From Leclercia sp. 29361 (GTDB lineage: Bacteria; Pseudomonadota; Gammaproteobacteria; Enterobacterales; Enterobacteriaceae), in NCBI RefSeq assembly GCF_011290365.1, contig NZ_CP049786.1, forward strand, positions 3,782,001-3,846,000: a stretch of 64,000 nt of DNA, read 5' to 3'. Positions 1 through 8,954 of this stretch are shown piece after piece; position 1 is the stretch's first letter; every line of letters starts with the position of its first letter. Below the pieces are notes generated by a model. That model saw only the letters and a program-made list of their open reading frames with translations. It did not search any database and was not told the origin of the DNA. The position numbers and the translations under genes are program-made.

Positions 1-1102
1 TCACGCTGTCGGTGCCGCTGATGACAAACACCCCCTTATCGCGCAGCTGCTTGAGCGGCATATGCATCGTGCCAATCGGCACCGTCGAGGCGATGGTGAT
101 CTGCTGCGCCGCCATGCGCGGGGCCAGGGCATCCACCTCCTGCTCATTAAGCATCGCCAGGGCAAAGGCGTGGCTGATGGTCAGCTTGCCCTTCAGCTCG
201 GGGGTTTTCTCCACGGTTTGCACCATGTAGTTCACCGCCGCCACCCCCGCCGGGCTGGTTTCGTGCAGGTGGATATCCACCCCTTTGTCGTAATCCAGCG
301 CAATCTGGAACATCAGGTCGAGGGATTTTTCCATCGCGCCATCGACGCTGGTGGGGTCCAGGCCGCCAACGTAGTGCGCCCCGGCCTGCATCGCCTCACG
401 CATCAGCTTTTCCGCGTTCGAGAGCAACAGGCCGTGCTGCGGGAAAGCGACAATCTCGCAGTCGAATCCAGGCTTACGCCGCGCCAGCACCGCCTGTAAA
501 TTCTCCAGGTTCTTCAGCCCGGAGGTGGGCTCGATGTTGCAGTGGCTGCGGGCGATGGTGGAGCCCTTCGACTGGATCAGGTCGATCAGCTTTTCCGCCC
601 GCTCCTGGGTGTAAGGTTGCAGCTCCGGAAGCAGCTTTTGCTCAAGGCGGATCATGTCCTGAATGGTGGTGCCCGCCGGGCGATTCAGCGAGCGCCACGG
701 ACCGCCGTAGAAGGTCTTATCCAGATGGATGTGCATGTCGCGCATCGCCGGGAGCAGCAGCTTGCCGCCGCCATCGTAGTGCGGCAGCGTGGCGTCGGCG
801 TGGCTGTTGTTATCCAGCAGGGCAGCGATCTTGCCGTCCTTGATCTCCAGGGTTTTCAGCTCGGTGCGGGTGCTGACGGCCACGTCGCCGTCAAAGTTAA
901 ACCCGGCCTCCAGCAGCACGTTGTCCAGATAGTAGTGGGTGGCGGTGATGTTCATCGGTTTGCCCGTCTCGCAGGTCGGTTTTGCTGTGTCGGCAGCATA
1001 CGCGACGGAGCCGGTGGCGCCAAACAGCGCACAGGCGGTGGCAGCGGTGGCGATTTTGCCGCTCTGGCTGAGAAACTCCCGGCGGCTTTTATTCTCACTC
1101 AT
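1..1102 (-). CDS. Tat-exported amidohydrolase, cytosine-deaminase-like (partial)
   Basis: The first 367 residues are visible; the 3' end lies beyond the window edge. The N-terminus carries a twin-arginine signal (SRREFL, residues 6-11), a hydrophobic stretch and an AYA-AD type cleavage site near residue 36. The mature part has the amidohydrolase metal motif HIH at 124-126 within RDMHIHLDKT, then SHCN, IHLHET, SHAF and GTDSV near the visible end, an order like CodA-type deaminases. It is therefore probably a folded, metal-loaded periplasmic hydrolase of a cyclic amide or aminated ring. It lies about 50 bp downstream of the carbamate kinase gene, so it is likely the last visible gene of the same operon. 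Export by Tat is unusual for this clade. The substrate cannot be told from sequence. Confidence 0.85.
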   Translation of the reverse strand, partial: MSENKSRREFLSQSGKIATAATACALFGATGSVAYAADTAKPTCETGKPMNITATHYYLDNVLLEAGFNFDGDVAVSTRTELKTLEIKDGKIAALLDNNSHADATLPHYDGGGKLLLPAMRDMHIHLDKTFYGGPWRSLNRPAGTTIQDMIRLEQKLLPELQPYTQERAEKLIDLIQSKGSTIARSHCNIEPTSGLKNLENLQAVLARRKPGFDCEIVAFPQHGLLLSNAEKLMREAMQAGAHYVGGLDPTSVDGAMEKSLDLMFQIALDYDKGVDIHLHETSPAGVAAVNYMVQTVEKTPELKGKLTISHAFALAMLNEQEVDALAPRMAAQQITIASTVPIGTMHMPLKQLRDKGVFVISGTDSV

Positions 1103-1149
1103 TGTCTTGTCCTTGTATTGTCTCGCGGCGGGCTGGAAGCCCGCCGGGG

Positions 1150-2097
1150 TTAAGCCACAATATGGGTACCGGTCTCGCCACGCAGCGCCGCAGGCAGACA
1201 GTCCGGCGAGGTGATGATTACCCGCGTGCCGCCGTGATGCAGGAATTCCAGGCTGGCAACGATTTTCGGCAGCATGCTGCCCGCCGGGAAGTGGCCCTCT
1301 TCCATGTAGCGCGTCATCTGCGCCACGCTCACCGTCTCCAGCGCCTGCTGGTTGGGCTTGCCGAAGTTGATGCACACTTGCTCGACGCCGGTGGTGATCA
1401 CCAGCACGTTGGCGTGGATCTCCCGGGCCAGCAGCGCGGTGGAGAGATCTTTGTCGATCACCGCATCCACGCTCTGGTAGTCACCCTCTGCACTGCGGAT
1501 CACCGGAATGCCGCCGCCGCCCGCGCCAATTACCACAAAGCCTTTTTGCGTCAGGGCCTTGATGGCGTCGGCTTCGACGATGCGCACCGGCTGCGGCGAA
1601 GCCACCACGCGACGGTATCCCCGGCCAGAATCCTCGACGAAATGCCAGTCGGGATGGGCGCGCTGCAGTTCATCCCGCTGGGCTTCGCTGAAGAAGGCGC
1701 CAATCGGTTTAGTCGGATGGGTAAAACCGGGGTCGTTTTTGTCGACCTCGACCTGGGTGACCACCGTCACCGCCTTTTGCTCGCCGCGGGCGGCAAGGCG
1801 GTTGTTCAGCGCCTGCTGGATCAGATAGCCGATCCCGCCCTGGGTATCGGCCACGCAGTTCGCCAGCGGGGTCAGCGGCAGCCCTTCGCGCTCGTGGGCG
1901 ATTTCCGCCCGGCGCAGATCCAGCCCCACCTGCGGGCCGTTGCCGTGGGTGAGGACGATGTTATAGTCCGAGGCCAGCATCTCCAGTACCGATTCCGCGA
2001 CCGCTTTTACCGCCTGCGCCTGGTGCTCAATCGACTGGCTGGCGTTATCTTTGATAATGCTGTTGCCGCCGATGGCGACGACCATGAGTTCTTTCAT
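1150..2097 (-). CDS. carbamate kinase
   Basis: This 315-residue protein has the amino-acid-kinase fold motifs of carbamate kinase: AIGGNS near the start, THGNGPQVG, TQGGIGY, GAGGGGIPV and a C-terminal ALRGETGTHI. Family length is about 300-315, so it is full length. It would convert carbamoyl phosphate and ADP to ATP, ammonia and CO2 in the cytoplasm. The start codon overlaps the stop of the upstream permease gene by 4 bp, showing translational coupling. No arginine deiminase or ornithine carbamoyltransferase gene is nearby, so it most likely serves the FdrA/DUF1116 genes, as the allK-type kinase does in E. coli. I give no symbol because arcC and allK are not separable here. Confidence 0.93.
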   Translation of the reverse strand: MKELMVVAIGGNSIIKDNASQSIEHQAQAVKAVAESVLEMLASDYNIVLTHGNGPQVGLDLRRAEIAHEREGLPLTPLANCVADTQGGIGYLIQQALNNRLAARGEQKAVTVVTQVEVDKNDPGFTHPTKPIGAFFSEAQRDELQRAHPDWHFVEDSGRGYRRVVASPQPVRIVEADAIKALTQKGFVVIGAGGGGIPVIRSAEGDYQSVDAVIDKDLSTALLAREIHANVLVITTGVEQVCINFGKPNQQALETVSVAQMTRYMEEGHFPAGSMLPKIVASLEFLHHGGTRVIITSPDCLPAALRGETGTHIVA

Positions 2098-3647
2098 ACG
2101 TTTTCCTTCGCAACAGGGACGGGTTCAACGCTCACTGCTTCACGGCTATCGAGGAAATGCTTCAGCACAAACATGCCGCTCATCATCAGGTAGGCCAGCA
2201 CGAAGGTCAGCGAACTGCCCTCGGCGAAGCCGACCACCGGGGCGTGGATCACCCCGAACAGGGCCAGCAGCGCACCGACGGCGGCGGCGATGGCACCGCG
2301 TAGCGGCTTGTTGATGATGGAGAAGATCGCAATGCAGCCCCAGAGCATACTGGCGAGCGGAGCGCCGTTACCCAGATGCATCAGCCCTTCGTAGTAAATC
2401 CCTTTGCTGTGCAGCACGTCGGTGCCGATTTTCGCCGCGTTAGTCCCCGCCGCCCCCATCACGCTGTTCATCATGGTTAACGCCCAGTTGGCGATCCACG
2501 GGAACAGACAGATGAAGATGACAGGCACCTCTATTTTGGGCGTTTCCCTCACCACCTGGTTGGCGGTAACCACGCCGATAAACACCAGAATCGGCACGAT
2601 AGCGGTCATCGGGATGATGGCGAGCATAAAGGCCCCCAGCCCGAACAGCGGCACGATGAACATGGTTACGCCGGAGGCCAGCGTGTAGCCGATGCTCGCC
2701 CCCATCGCTTTCCAGCCCGCGTGGCCGACGTAGACCGTTACCGGGAACGGGTTGCCCATCAGGCAGCCGAGCATCGAGGCCAGACCGTTGGCCAGCATCA
2801 CCTTGCGGGTCGGGTACTCATCTCCCGCCGCGTGGGCGCTTTCGATGTTCTCAAGGTCAAAGATGTAGTTCGCCAGCCCCAGCGGAACCGCAGACGCCAG
2901 GTACGGCAACGCGTGCGGCAGTCCCTGCATAAAGCTGTCGATATGCACTTCCGGCGGGTTAAAACCGAAGGAGGACATCGAAGCTTTGATCGCTTCCGGG
3001 CTCTGCATACCGGAGATCCACGCCAGCGCGGTCCCGGCCACCAGCAGCAGCAGACCGGTAGGGATACGGGCGAAGATCGGCTTTTTACCAAACCAGTTGA
3101 TAAAGATCAGCAGCAGCACGATGAAGGAGACCGTCGGCGCTTCGAAGGCCTGCAGCATCGGGTTCATCGCCAGCAGCAGCAGACCCAGACCAGACAGGCA
3201 CGACAGCAGCACGGTACGCGGGATCATCTTGCGGATGGTCTCCCCGAGGAAAGAACCGCCCGCGAGGATCATCGCCTCCACGAAGCACCACACCAGACCA
3301 ATCTGGATGGCGAAATCCGCATCGCCGGTCTGCTGATAGACCGGCATCAGTACCAGAAACGTCACGGTAAAGATCGACGGGGCGCTCGGCCCCGACGGGA
3401 GTGCAGTCACATCCGTGCGCCCGGTCTGGCGCGCCATCTGTAAACCAAACCACGCGTAGCAGATGCTCGCCACCAGTACCGCCAGCCCGAAGGCCGGCGC
3501 AATACGTCCATAAACAATCTCTTTCGGGATGCCGACGACAAAAATGAGCAGCCCCATCATGGTCAGCAGGTTGGTCAGGTTGTTGGTCATCAACCCGAAG
3601 TACGCCGCCCAGTCACCTCTTTTCCACTCCAGTTTCATGCTTTTCAT
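2094..3647 (-). CDS. NCS2-type nucleobase/ureide permease
   Basis: This 517-residue protein has about 12-14 hydrophobic segments and looks like the xanthine/uracil permease superfamily (NCS2), with the long N-terminal helix pair and many conserved glycines and prolines. It is inner-membrane. An AAGG ribosome site precedes the chosen ATG at 3647; ATG at 3638 is an alternative. It sits between the DUF1116 gene (11 bp upstream) and the carbamate kinase gene (4 bp overlap). From this position I infer that it imports the compound consumed by the pathway, perhaps the product of the exported amidohydrolase. The specificity is unknown. Confidence 0.85.
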   Translation of the reverse strand: MKSMKLEWKRGDWAAYFGLMTNNLTNLLTMMGLLIFVVGIPKEIVYGRIAPAFGLAVLVASICYAWFGLQMARQTGRTDVTALPSGPSAPSIFTVTFLVLMPVYQQTGDADFAIQIGLVWCFVEAMILAGGSFLGETIRKMIPRTVLLSCLSGLGLLLLAMNPMLQAFEAPTVSFIVLLLIFINWFGKKPIFARIPTGLLLLVAGTALAWISGMQSPEAIKASMSSFGFNPPEVHIDSFMQGLPHALPYLASAVPLGLANYIFDLENIESAHAAGDEYPTRKVMLANGLASMLGCLMGNPFPVTVYVGHAGWKAMGASIGYTLASGVTMFIVPLFGLGAFMLAIIPMTAIVPILVFIGVVTANQVVRETPKIEVPVIFICLFPWIANWALTMMNSVMGAAGTNAAKIGTDVLHSKGIYYEGLMHLGNGAPLASMLWGCIAIFSIINKPLRGAIAAAVGALLALFGVIHAPVVGFAEGSSLTFVLAYLMMSGMFVLKHFLDSREAVSVEPVPVAKENV

Positions 3648-3658
3648 GGATGCTTACC

Positions 3659-5074
3659 TTATAAGAAGTAGCGATCGCGGAAGGTCAACAGCGCCTTTTC
3701 AAAACAGCTAAACGGCGGGTGAACGATGCCCGCCCCAATCATGCCGATCCCGGCGTCCTTGTGGGCGATAGCGGTGTTGATCACCGGCAGAATGCCGCTG
3801 CCCGCCACTTTCGTGATGTCGATAGCGGTGGGGATGCCCATAAACGACAGCAGCGGAATGGTGACGTTCGGGTTTTCCCCGAGGGTGATCTCGCGCATCT
3901 GACGGGAGAAGTCGATAGCTTCTTCCACCGTACCGCCCACCAGAGCGACAATCGCCGGGGCCGTCGCCATCGCAAAGCCGCCGATGCCGTAGGTTTCGGT
4001 GATGGCGCTGTCGCCGATATCCAGCCCGGAGTCTTCCGGTTTGTAGCCCGCGAACATCGGGCCAATCACCTGCTGGGCCGGACCGGTGAACCACTGCCCC
4101 GGCAGGCCGGAGATGCGCAGGCCGAACTCGTAGCCGTTGCGCGCCATGGTGGTAACCACGGTGCTGTACTCGATGCCGTGGGCGGCATCCAGCGCGGCTT
4201 TACACATCGCCATCCACGTCGGACCGGAGAAGTAGTCGCTGCTGGCGACAAACTCAAACACCTGGCGCTGCTGCTCCACCGGATAACCCGCCTGGATCAG
4301 CCCCGGGGTTAAGGCCTGGATCAGCAGCGTGGTGCCGGCGTTGTTGCGGTTGTGGCACTCGTCGCCCATGTGCAGGGCCTGAGCCAGCATCAGACGCAGG
4401 TCGATTTCGCCGATGATCTTCATGGCGTCGCGCAGCATCGGGCCGAGCACGTCGCGCATCCAGTTCAGACGGTCGATGACGCTCTGGTCGTTGGCGCCCA
4501 TGCGCAGGATCTTCGCCATTTGCTCGCTGAGGTTGGTGAAGGCCCGGTTGCCCCAGGTTTTGTTCTCGACGATGTGCATAAACATCGACGCAGATGTCAC
4601 GCCCGCCATCGAGCCCACGCAGTCGTGCTCATGGCACGGCGAGAAGGTAATGTCGCCAGAAGCCGCCAGCCGTGCCGCGTCTTCGAGGTCTTTGGCTAAC
4701 CCTTCAAACACCAGCGCCCCGGTAACCGCGCCCTTCATCGCCCCGCACATGTTTTCCCAGGCGACAGGCGGACCGGCGTGCAGGATGGTGGTGCGGGTCA
4801 TGCCCGGCACCACGTTGATGGCCTGATCGAAGCCCACCAGCACCGGGTGGGACTGGATAATGCGCTCCAGGGCAATCTTGTTGGCGGCGGCGATTTTCTC
4901 CGCCAGCGGTTTATCCGCCAGCTGATCGAGGGCCTCGACCACCTGCATATTGCCCTGCCCCGGCGGAGTCCAGTCGAGATGGGTGACCGGGACGTGCTGC
5001 TTTTTCAGGTCGTCGCTGAACATGGCGATGCCGACGTTAATGACGTTCAGCGGCTGGTTAAATAAGGTGGTCAT
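3659..5074 (-). CDS. DUF1116 protein, YlbE-like carbamoyltransferase component
   Basis: This 471-residue protein belongs to the DUF1116 family, whose E. coli member YlbE is reported (from memory) to be one of three subunits of oxamate carbamoyltransferase with FdrA and YlbF. It is longer than E. coli YlbE. Recognisable parts are the N-terminal INVGIAMFSDDL strand-helix, a Cys/His-rich stretch SPCHEHDC in the first half, and a Gly-rich C-terminal third. It starts at ATG 5074, overlapping the FdrA stop by 1 bp, so the two are translationally coupled and probably form one complex. It is likely cytoplasmic. No YlbF (DUF2877) partner is seen in the window. Confidence 0.85.
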   Translation of the reverse strand: MTTLFNQPLNVINVGIAMFSDDLKKQHVPVTHLDWTPPGQGNMQVVEALDQLADKPLAEKIAAANKIALERIIQSHPVLVGFDQAINVVPGMTRTTILHAGPPVAWENMCGAMKGAVTGALVFEGLAKDLEDAARLAASGDITFSPCHEHDCVGSMAGVTSASMFMHIVENKTWGNRAFTNLSEQMAKILRMGANDQSVIDRLNWMRDVLGPMLRDAMKIIGEIDLRLMLAQALHMGDECHNRNNAGTTLLIQALTPGLIQAGYPVEQQRQVFEFVASSDYFSGPTWMAMCKAALDAAHGIEYSTVVTTMARNGYEFGLRISGLPGQWFTGPAQQVIGPMFAGYKPEDSGLDIGDSAITETYGIGGFAMATAPAIVALVGGTVEEAIDFSRQMREITLGENPNVTIPLLSFMGIPTAIDITKVAGSGILPVINTAIAHKDAGIGMIGAGIVHPPFSCFEKALLTFRDRYFL

Positions 5075-6615
5075 CAGGCTTTCTCCCCTTTGCAGACAAA
5101 TTCACGTGCCAGTAATCCGGTGTTGGTACTGCTGCTGGCCCAGATCACGCCCGCATCGGTCAGGAGCTGGCACTGCTGGGTAAGCGACGGGGTATCCTGG
5201 TCGGTGCCGAGCACGTAGCCGAGGATCTCCAGCGGACGGTTGTCGGCTCTGGCGATCGCCTGCGCCTCCTTGATCGCGTCGATCATCACCCCGACCGGAT
5301 CTTCGTGCGATCCGAACCCGAGGACGAAGTCCATGACGATCACCCCCACTTCGGGATCGCGGGCCTCCTGTAGCAGCCGGCTGATGCGGTTGGTCGGGTC
5401 GATCATCGGGTGCGGCTTGCCGTTGGTGAAATCGTCATCGCCAAAGTCGAGGAAGGTGTGGGCCTGGCTAACGTTGATATCTGCCAGACGTTTGGTCGGA
5501 TCCGGCTGAATGTTGCTGTAGACGTCGTCATATTTTTCCAGCGCGGCGAACATCGCTTCGTCGCACAGGGTGCCGCCGCAGAACAGACCGCGGATGTACT
5601 TCTGCTGCGGGGTCAAACGGGCGCGCACCTCTTCGATCAGCGGCCAGTTGAGCGGGTGCAGATCCAGCGACTCTTTTTTAATCCCGGTGAGCAGGACCGC
5701 CTTCAGCGCTGCCTCTTTAGTGCCGCGAGCAAACTCTAATCCCGCTTCATCGGCAGGCGGTTGGTTGCGACCGAGGAAACAGACCACCACCGGTTTACGG
5801 CAGGCGCGGGCGCGGGCCAGCACTTTCTCCGCCACCGCAGGCGCAGGAGGTTTGGAGATCAGGGCGATGACCTGGGTGGCGTCGTCCGCCTCCAGCATGG
5901 CGATGGCGTCGAGCATCATCAGCCCGCCAATCTTTTCACTCAGATCGCGACCGCCGGTGCCGATCAGCTGGGAGATACCGCCGCCGAACTCGTGGATGCG
6001 CGCGCTCAGCTCCTGGCTACCGGTGCCCGACGCGCCAACGATACCAATCGGCCCGCGGCGTACCGCGTTGGCAAAGCACAGCCCTGCCCCGTTAATGATG
6101 GCAGTCCCGCAGTCCGGCCCCATCATCAGCAGCCCCTTCTCGTGGGCCAGCTGCTTGAGCGCCAGCTCGTCGTCGAGGGAGACATTATCGGAAAAGAGCA
6201 TAACGTTGAGGTCGTTCTCCAGCGCCTGACGCGCCTCGCGGGCAGCAAAGGTGCCGTTGACCGAAATCACCGCCAGATTGGCGTCCGGGCGGTGAGTTTT
6301 GGCGCTGGCGAGGGTGGCGTAACGCGATTCGTGTGAGCCGCCGCTCTCTTTGCGGGTGAACAGGGCTTCGATGGCGGCCAGGGTTTCGTCGTTGGCGGCC
6401 TCGCCTTTAATGACGATCATCAGGTCGCCGTTTTTGGCATCGGCTAATTCCGGCGTCAGCAGGCCGAGATTTTTTAATACGCCTTTATTCATTTCGGTGG
6501 CCATGGCGACAAAGGCCTGTTCCACGCCGGGTAATTTATTGGCTTTGGTGGAAACCGACATCAGCGATACGGAATCAAAATAAGTATTCTTTTTTATAAC
6601 GATTTTGGTGGGCAT
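5074..6615 (-). CDS. FdrA-like acyl-CoA-synthetase-fold protein
   Basis: The chosen ATG at 6615 follows a strong AGGAGG site and gives 513 residues; a longer reading to 6705 lacks a ribosome site. The protein has the succinyl-CoA-ligase alpha-like architecture of FdrA: an N-terminal alpha/beta domain, a CoA_binding-like segment with MGPDCGTAI, then IGIVGASGTGSQ and a ligase-type domain. I do not see the usual phosphohistidine segment of true succinyl-CoA synthetases. E. coli FdrA (555 aa) is required for oxamate carbamoyltransferase activity. Coupling to the DUF1116 gene supports a shared carbamoyl-transfer or phosphorolysis role; the actual substrate is not shown by sequence. Confidence 0.87.
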   Translation of the reverse strand: MPTKIVIKKNTYFDSVSLMSVSTKANKLPGVEQAFVAMATEMNKGVLKNLGLLTPELADAKNGDLMIVIKGEAANDETLAAIEALFTRKESGGSHESRYATLASAKTHRPDANLAVISVNGTFAAREARQALENDLNVMLFSDNVSLDDELALKQLAHEKGLLMMGPDCGTAIINGAGLCFANAVRRGPIGIVGASGTGSQELSARIHEFGGGISQLIGTGGRDLSEKIGGLMMLDAIAMLEADDATQVIALISKPPAPAVAEKVLARARACRKPVVVCFLGRNQPPADEAGLEFARGTKEAALKAVLLTGIKKESLDLHPLNWPLIEEVRARLTPQQKYIRGLFCGGTLCDEAMFAALEKYDDVYSNIQPDPTKRLADINVSQAHTFLDFGDDDFTNGKPHPMIDPTNRISRLLQEARDPEVGVIVMDFVLGFGSHEDPVGVMIDAIKEAQAIARADNRPLEILGYVLGTDQDTPSLTQQCQLLTDAGVIWASSSTNTGLLAREFVCKGEKA

Positions 6616-6719
6616 TACGTCCTCCTGGATGCGGGCAAAAGGGGGCCACATCACGCCTGAAGGCATGATGGAAAAGGCTGTTTTTAGTGCAGGCCAGCCG
6701 GACATGGCTGGCCGGGGTA

Positions 6720-7325
6720 TTACGCGCCGGCGGCGAGCAGCAGATCGGCGATCTCGTTGAAGCCTTTTTCCCGCGCCAGTTCGAGAGGGGATTTACCGTA
6801 TTTGTCGGTCATGTGCGGGTTGGCGCCGTGGTCGAGCAGTAATTTCACAATCGCCTGCTGGCGGGCACCGCCGTCATTGAGGACGATGGCTTCGAGCAGC
6901 GGCGTCCAGCCCACGAAGTTGGTGTGATTGACGTTGATGTCGGTGTGGGTCAGCAGCTCCTGCACCACCTCCAGATGGCCTTTCTCGCTGGCCGGGGTGA
7001 TGCCCACGCCGCCGAAGCGGGTCAGCCTGTCGAGATCCGGGTTGGCCGGCAGCACCAGGCGCAGCAGAGTGAGATCGTTGGTCAGGCAGCTAATCAGGAA
7101 CGGGTTGAAACAGGTCTGATCCTGCTGGTCGATATTGGCCCCGGCGGCAATCAGCAATTCCACGCAGGGATAATGTTTATTCAGGCTGGCAATAATAATG
7201 GCGGTTCTTTTCTGACGGTTGGTGGCGTTAATATCCACCCCTTTTTCCAGACAGGCTTTTAATGCGTCACCATTTCCCTGTTCGGCGGCCAGCAGAAATT
7301 CAGTGACGAGCTCATTGTTGGACAT
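6720..7325 (-). CDS. ankyrin-repeat protein
   Basis: The protein has 201 residues, taken from ATG 7325 because AGGAG sits 8 bp upstream. It is built of about five to six ankyrin repeats; clear examples are the unit with TAIIIASLNKHY then VELLIAAGANI, and the unit with GKSPLELAREKG then IADLLLAAGA. There is no signal peptide, so it is probably cytoplasmic. It is the first gene of the leftward operon, about 100 bp before fdrA. Ankyrin repeats bind proteins, so it may scaffold or regulate the FdrA/DUF1116 complex, or stand in for the missing YlbF. That role is inference. Confidence 0.88.
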   Translation of the reverse strand: MSNNELVTEFLLAAEQGNGDALKACLEKGVDINATNRQKRTAIIIASLNKHYPCVELLIAAGANIDQQDQTCFNPFLISCLTNDLTLLRLVLPANPDLDRLTRFGGVGITPASEKGHLEVVQELLTHTDINVNHTNFVGWTPLLEAIVLNDGGARQQAIVKLLLDHGANPHMTDKYGKSPLELAREKGFNEIADLLLAAGA

Positions 7326-7644
7326 ATCCACACTCCTGGTTTTTCTTTCTGATGGACTGAGCATAGCAACGGCCTGGTCAGAAAAGAATCCGCTTAAAAA
7401 TGATTCATCGACAGCCAATTCATTGTTGAGTTAAATTTAACAGTGGAGTCAAAATGTGCGTCTGTGCAACCTTTTCCTTATGTTTTACCGCTTTTTAAGC
7501 CCTTAAACTGCATTCTGCTTATGTTTACGCAGCCCTTGCGCCGCGCGGCCTGCAGCAAATTAGCAGAACTGTGACCGACATCAAGTGAGTTGTAACTGCG
7601 TTGTTAAAATATGTTCAAAACTGATGGGTGTCCGGAGCCATGAT
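7326..7644. promoter_or_regulatory. divergent promoter region with dyad operator candidates
   Basis: This 319-bp gap lies between the leftward ankyrin/fdrA operon and the rightward LysR gene. It is AT-rich near the operon side. Two dyads stand out: GAATC-N11-GATTC at 7386-7406, the shape expected of a LysR-type site, and the perfect palindrome GTTAAATTTAAC at 7430-7441. The regulator's own start is preceded by GGAG at 7633-7636. No gene is seen here. Confidence 0.5.
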
Positions 7645-8577
7645 ATGAATTCCATCTTTACCGAAGAGAACCTGCTGGCCTTCACCACCGCGGCGCGTTT
7701 TGGCAGCTTCAGCAAAGCCGCCACCGAGCTGGGGGTGACCACCTCGGCCATCAGCTACACCATCAAACGGATGGAGACCGGCCTCGACGTGGTGCTGTTT
7801 GTGCGTAACACCCGCAGCATCGAGCTGACCGAATCGGGGTTCTACTTCTACCGCAAAGCCATAGACCTGCTGAATGACTTCCACGCCATCAAGCGCGGGA
7901 TCGATACCATCTCGCAGGGCATTGAGACCCGGGTGCGGATCTGCATCAATCAGCTGCTCTATACCCCCCGCCACACCGCCCGCCTGTTGCAGGTGCTGAA
8001 AAAGCAGTTCCCTACCTGCCAGATCACCGTCACCACCGAGGTGTACAACGGCGTCTGGGATTCGATCATCAATAACCAGGCGAATATCGCCATCGGTGCC
8101 CCGGATACTCTGCTGGACGGCGGCGGGATCGATTACACCGAGATTGGTGCCATCCGCTGGGTGTTTGCCATCGCCCCGGACCATCCGCTGGCGCTAGCCC
8201 CGGAGCCGCTGGCCGAGAGCCAGCTGCGGCTGTACCCCAACATCATGGTGGAAGACACCGCCCACACCATCAACAAAAAAGTGGGCTGGCTGCTGCACGG
8301 TCAGGAGGCGATTCTGGTCCCGGATTTTAATACCAAGTGTCAGTGTCAGATTCTGGGGGAAGGGATTGGGTTTTTACCGGAGCATATGGCGAGAGAGGCG
8401 ATGGAGGCGGGACTGCTGGTCACGCGACGGATTAATAACCCGCGCCAGGACTCGCGCATGCTGCTCGCCACGCAGCATGCGGCTACCGGCCAGGTCACCC
8501 GCTGGATCAAACAGCAGTTTGCGTCCCAGGGGGTGTTGACCGGGATCTACAGCGATTTACTGTGGCGAGATTATTAG
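7645..8577 (+). CDS. LysR-family regulator of the carbamoyl cluster
   Basis: The protein has 310 residues from ATG 7645, chosen over an upstream in-frame start at 7585 because LysR proteins begin just before the helix-turn-helix and GGAG lies 8 bp upstream. The HTH (about residues 5-62) includes RFGSFSKAATELGVTTSAIS, resembling the AllS type. The rest fits the periplasmic-binding-protein-like effector domain. Its divergent position against the operon at 1-7325 suggests it activates that operon in response to a pathway compound. Its last 4 bp overlap the convergent yqaE gene. Confidence 0.93.
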   Translation: MNSIFTEENLLAFTTAARFGSFSKAATELGVTTSAISYTIKRMETGLDVVLFVRNTRSIELTESGFYFYRKAIDLLNDFHAIKRGIDTISQGIETRVRICINQLLYTPRHTARLLQVLKKQFPTCQITVTTEVYNGVWDSIINNQANIAIGAPDTLLDGGGIDYTEIGAIRWVFAIAPDHPLALAPEPLAESQLRLYPNIMVEDTAHTINKKVGWLLHGQEAILVPDFNTKCQCQILGEGIGFLPEHMAREAMEAGLLVTRRINNPRQDSRMLLATQHAATGQVTRWIKQQFASQGVLTGIYSDLLWRDY

Positions 8578-8732
8578 CTGCGGCTCTGGACCCAGAACGC
8601 GTGGATCAGGCCCGGGATGTAGCCCAACAGCGTCAGGATGATGTTCAGGATAAACGCCCAGCCAAAGCCTTTGCCCAGCAGCACGCCAAGGGGCGGTAAA
8701 ATGATGGTAATTACGATACGCCAGAAACCCAT
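8574..8732 (-). CDS. yqaE: YqaE/Pmp3-family small membrane protein
   Basis: The 52-residue protein begins MGFWRIVITIILPPLGVLLG and has a second hydrophobic segment (LNIILTLLGYIPGLIHAFWV), the two-helix plan of the UPF0057/Pmp3 family of inner-membrane proteins linked to membrane potential and stress. Family length is 50-55, so it is complete. In E. coli yqaE also lies near stpA and ygaM, which supports the name. The stop codon lies inside the end of the convergent LysR gene. Confidence 0.9.
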   Translation of the reverse strand: MGFWRIVITIILPPLGVLLGKGFGWAFILNIILTLLGYIPGLIHAFWVQSRS

Positions 8733-8954
8733 AAATTCTCCATGCAAGCAGTCAGGTCATTGTATAAAAAGAGATTTTAACTCTAAGCGTAGTGAGTCTA
8801 CGCAGACCTGCCAGCGTTCGCGTGCAGTTTTACCCTCTTTTACCCTCTTTACACAGGTTTAGGCTGGCGATTTAGGAGTAATCCGCGCGGGACGCTGTAC
8901 CCCGGCCTGCGGGTGGGCTACTGTTAGGGTCGAAACAATCATGAGGAGATAACC

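Noticed and set aside
62..1153. Several long plus-strand open frames opposite the amidohydrolase
   Set aside because: They are antisense shadows; the minus-strand frame has a Tat signal and hydrolase motifs.
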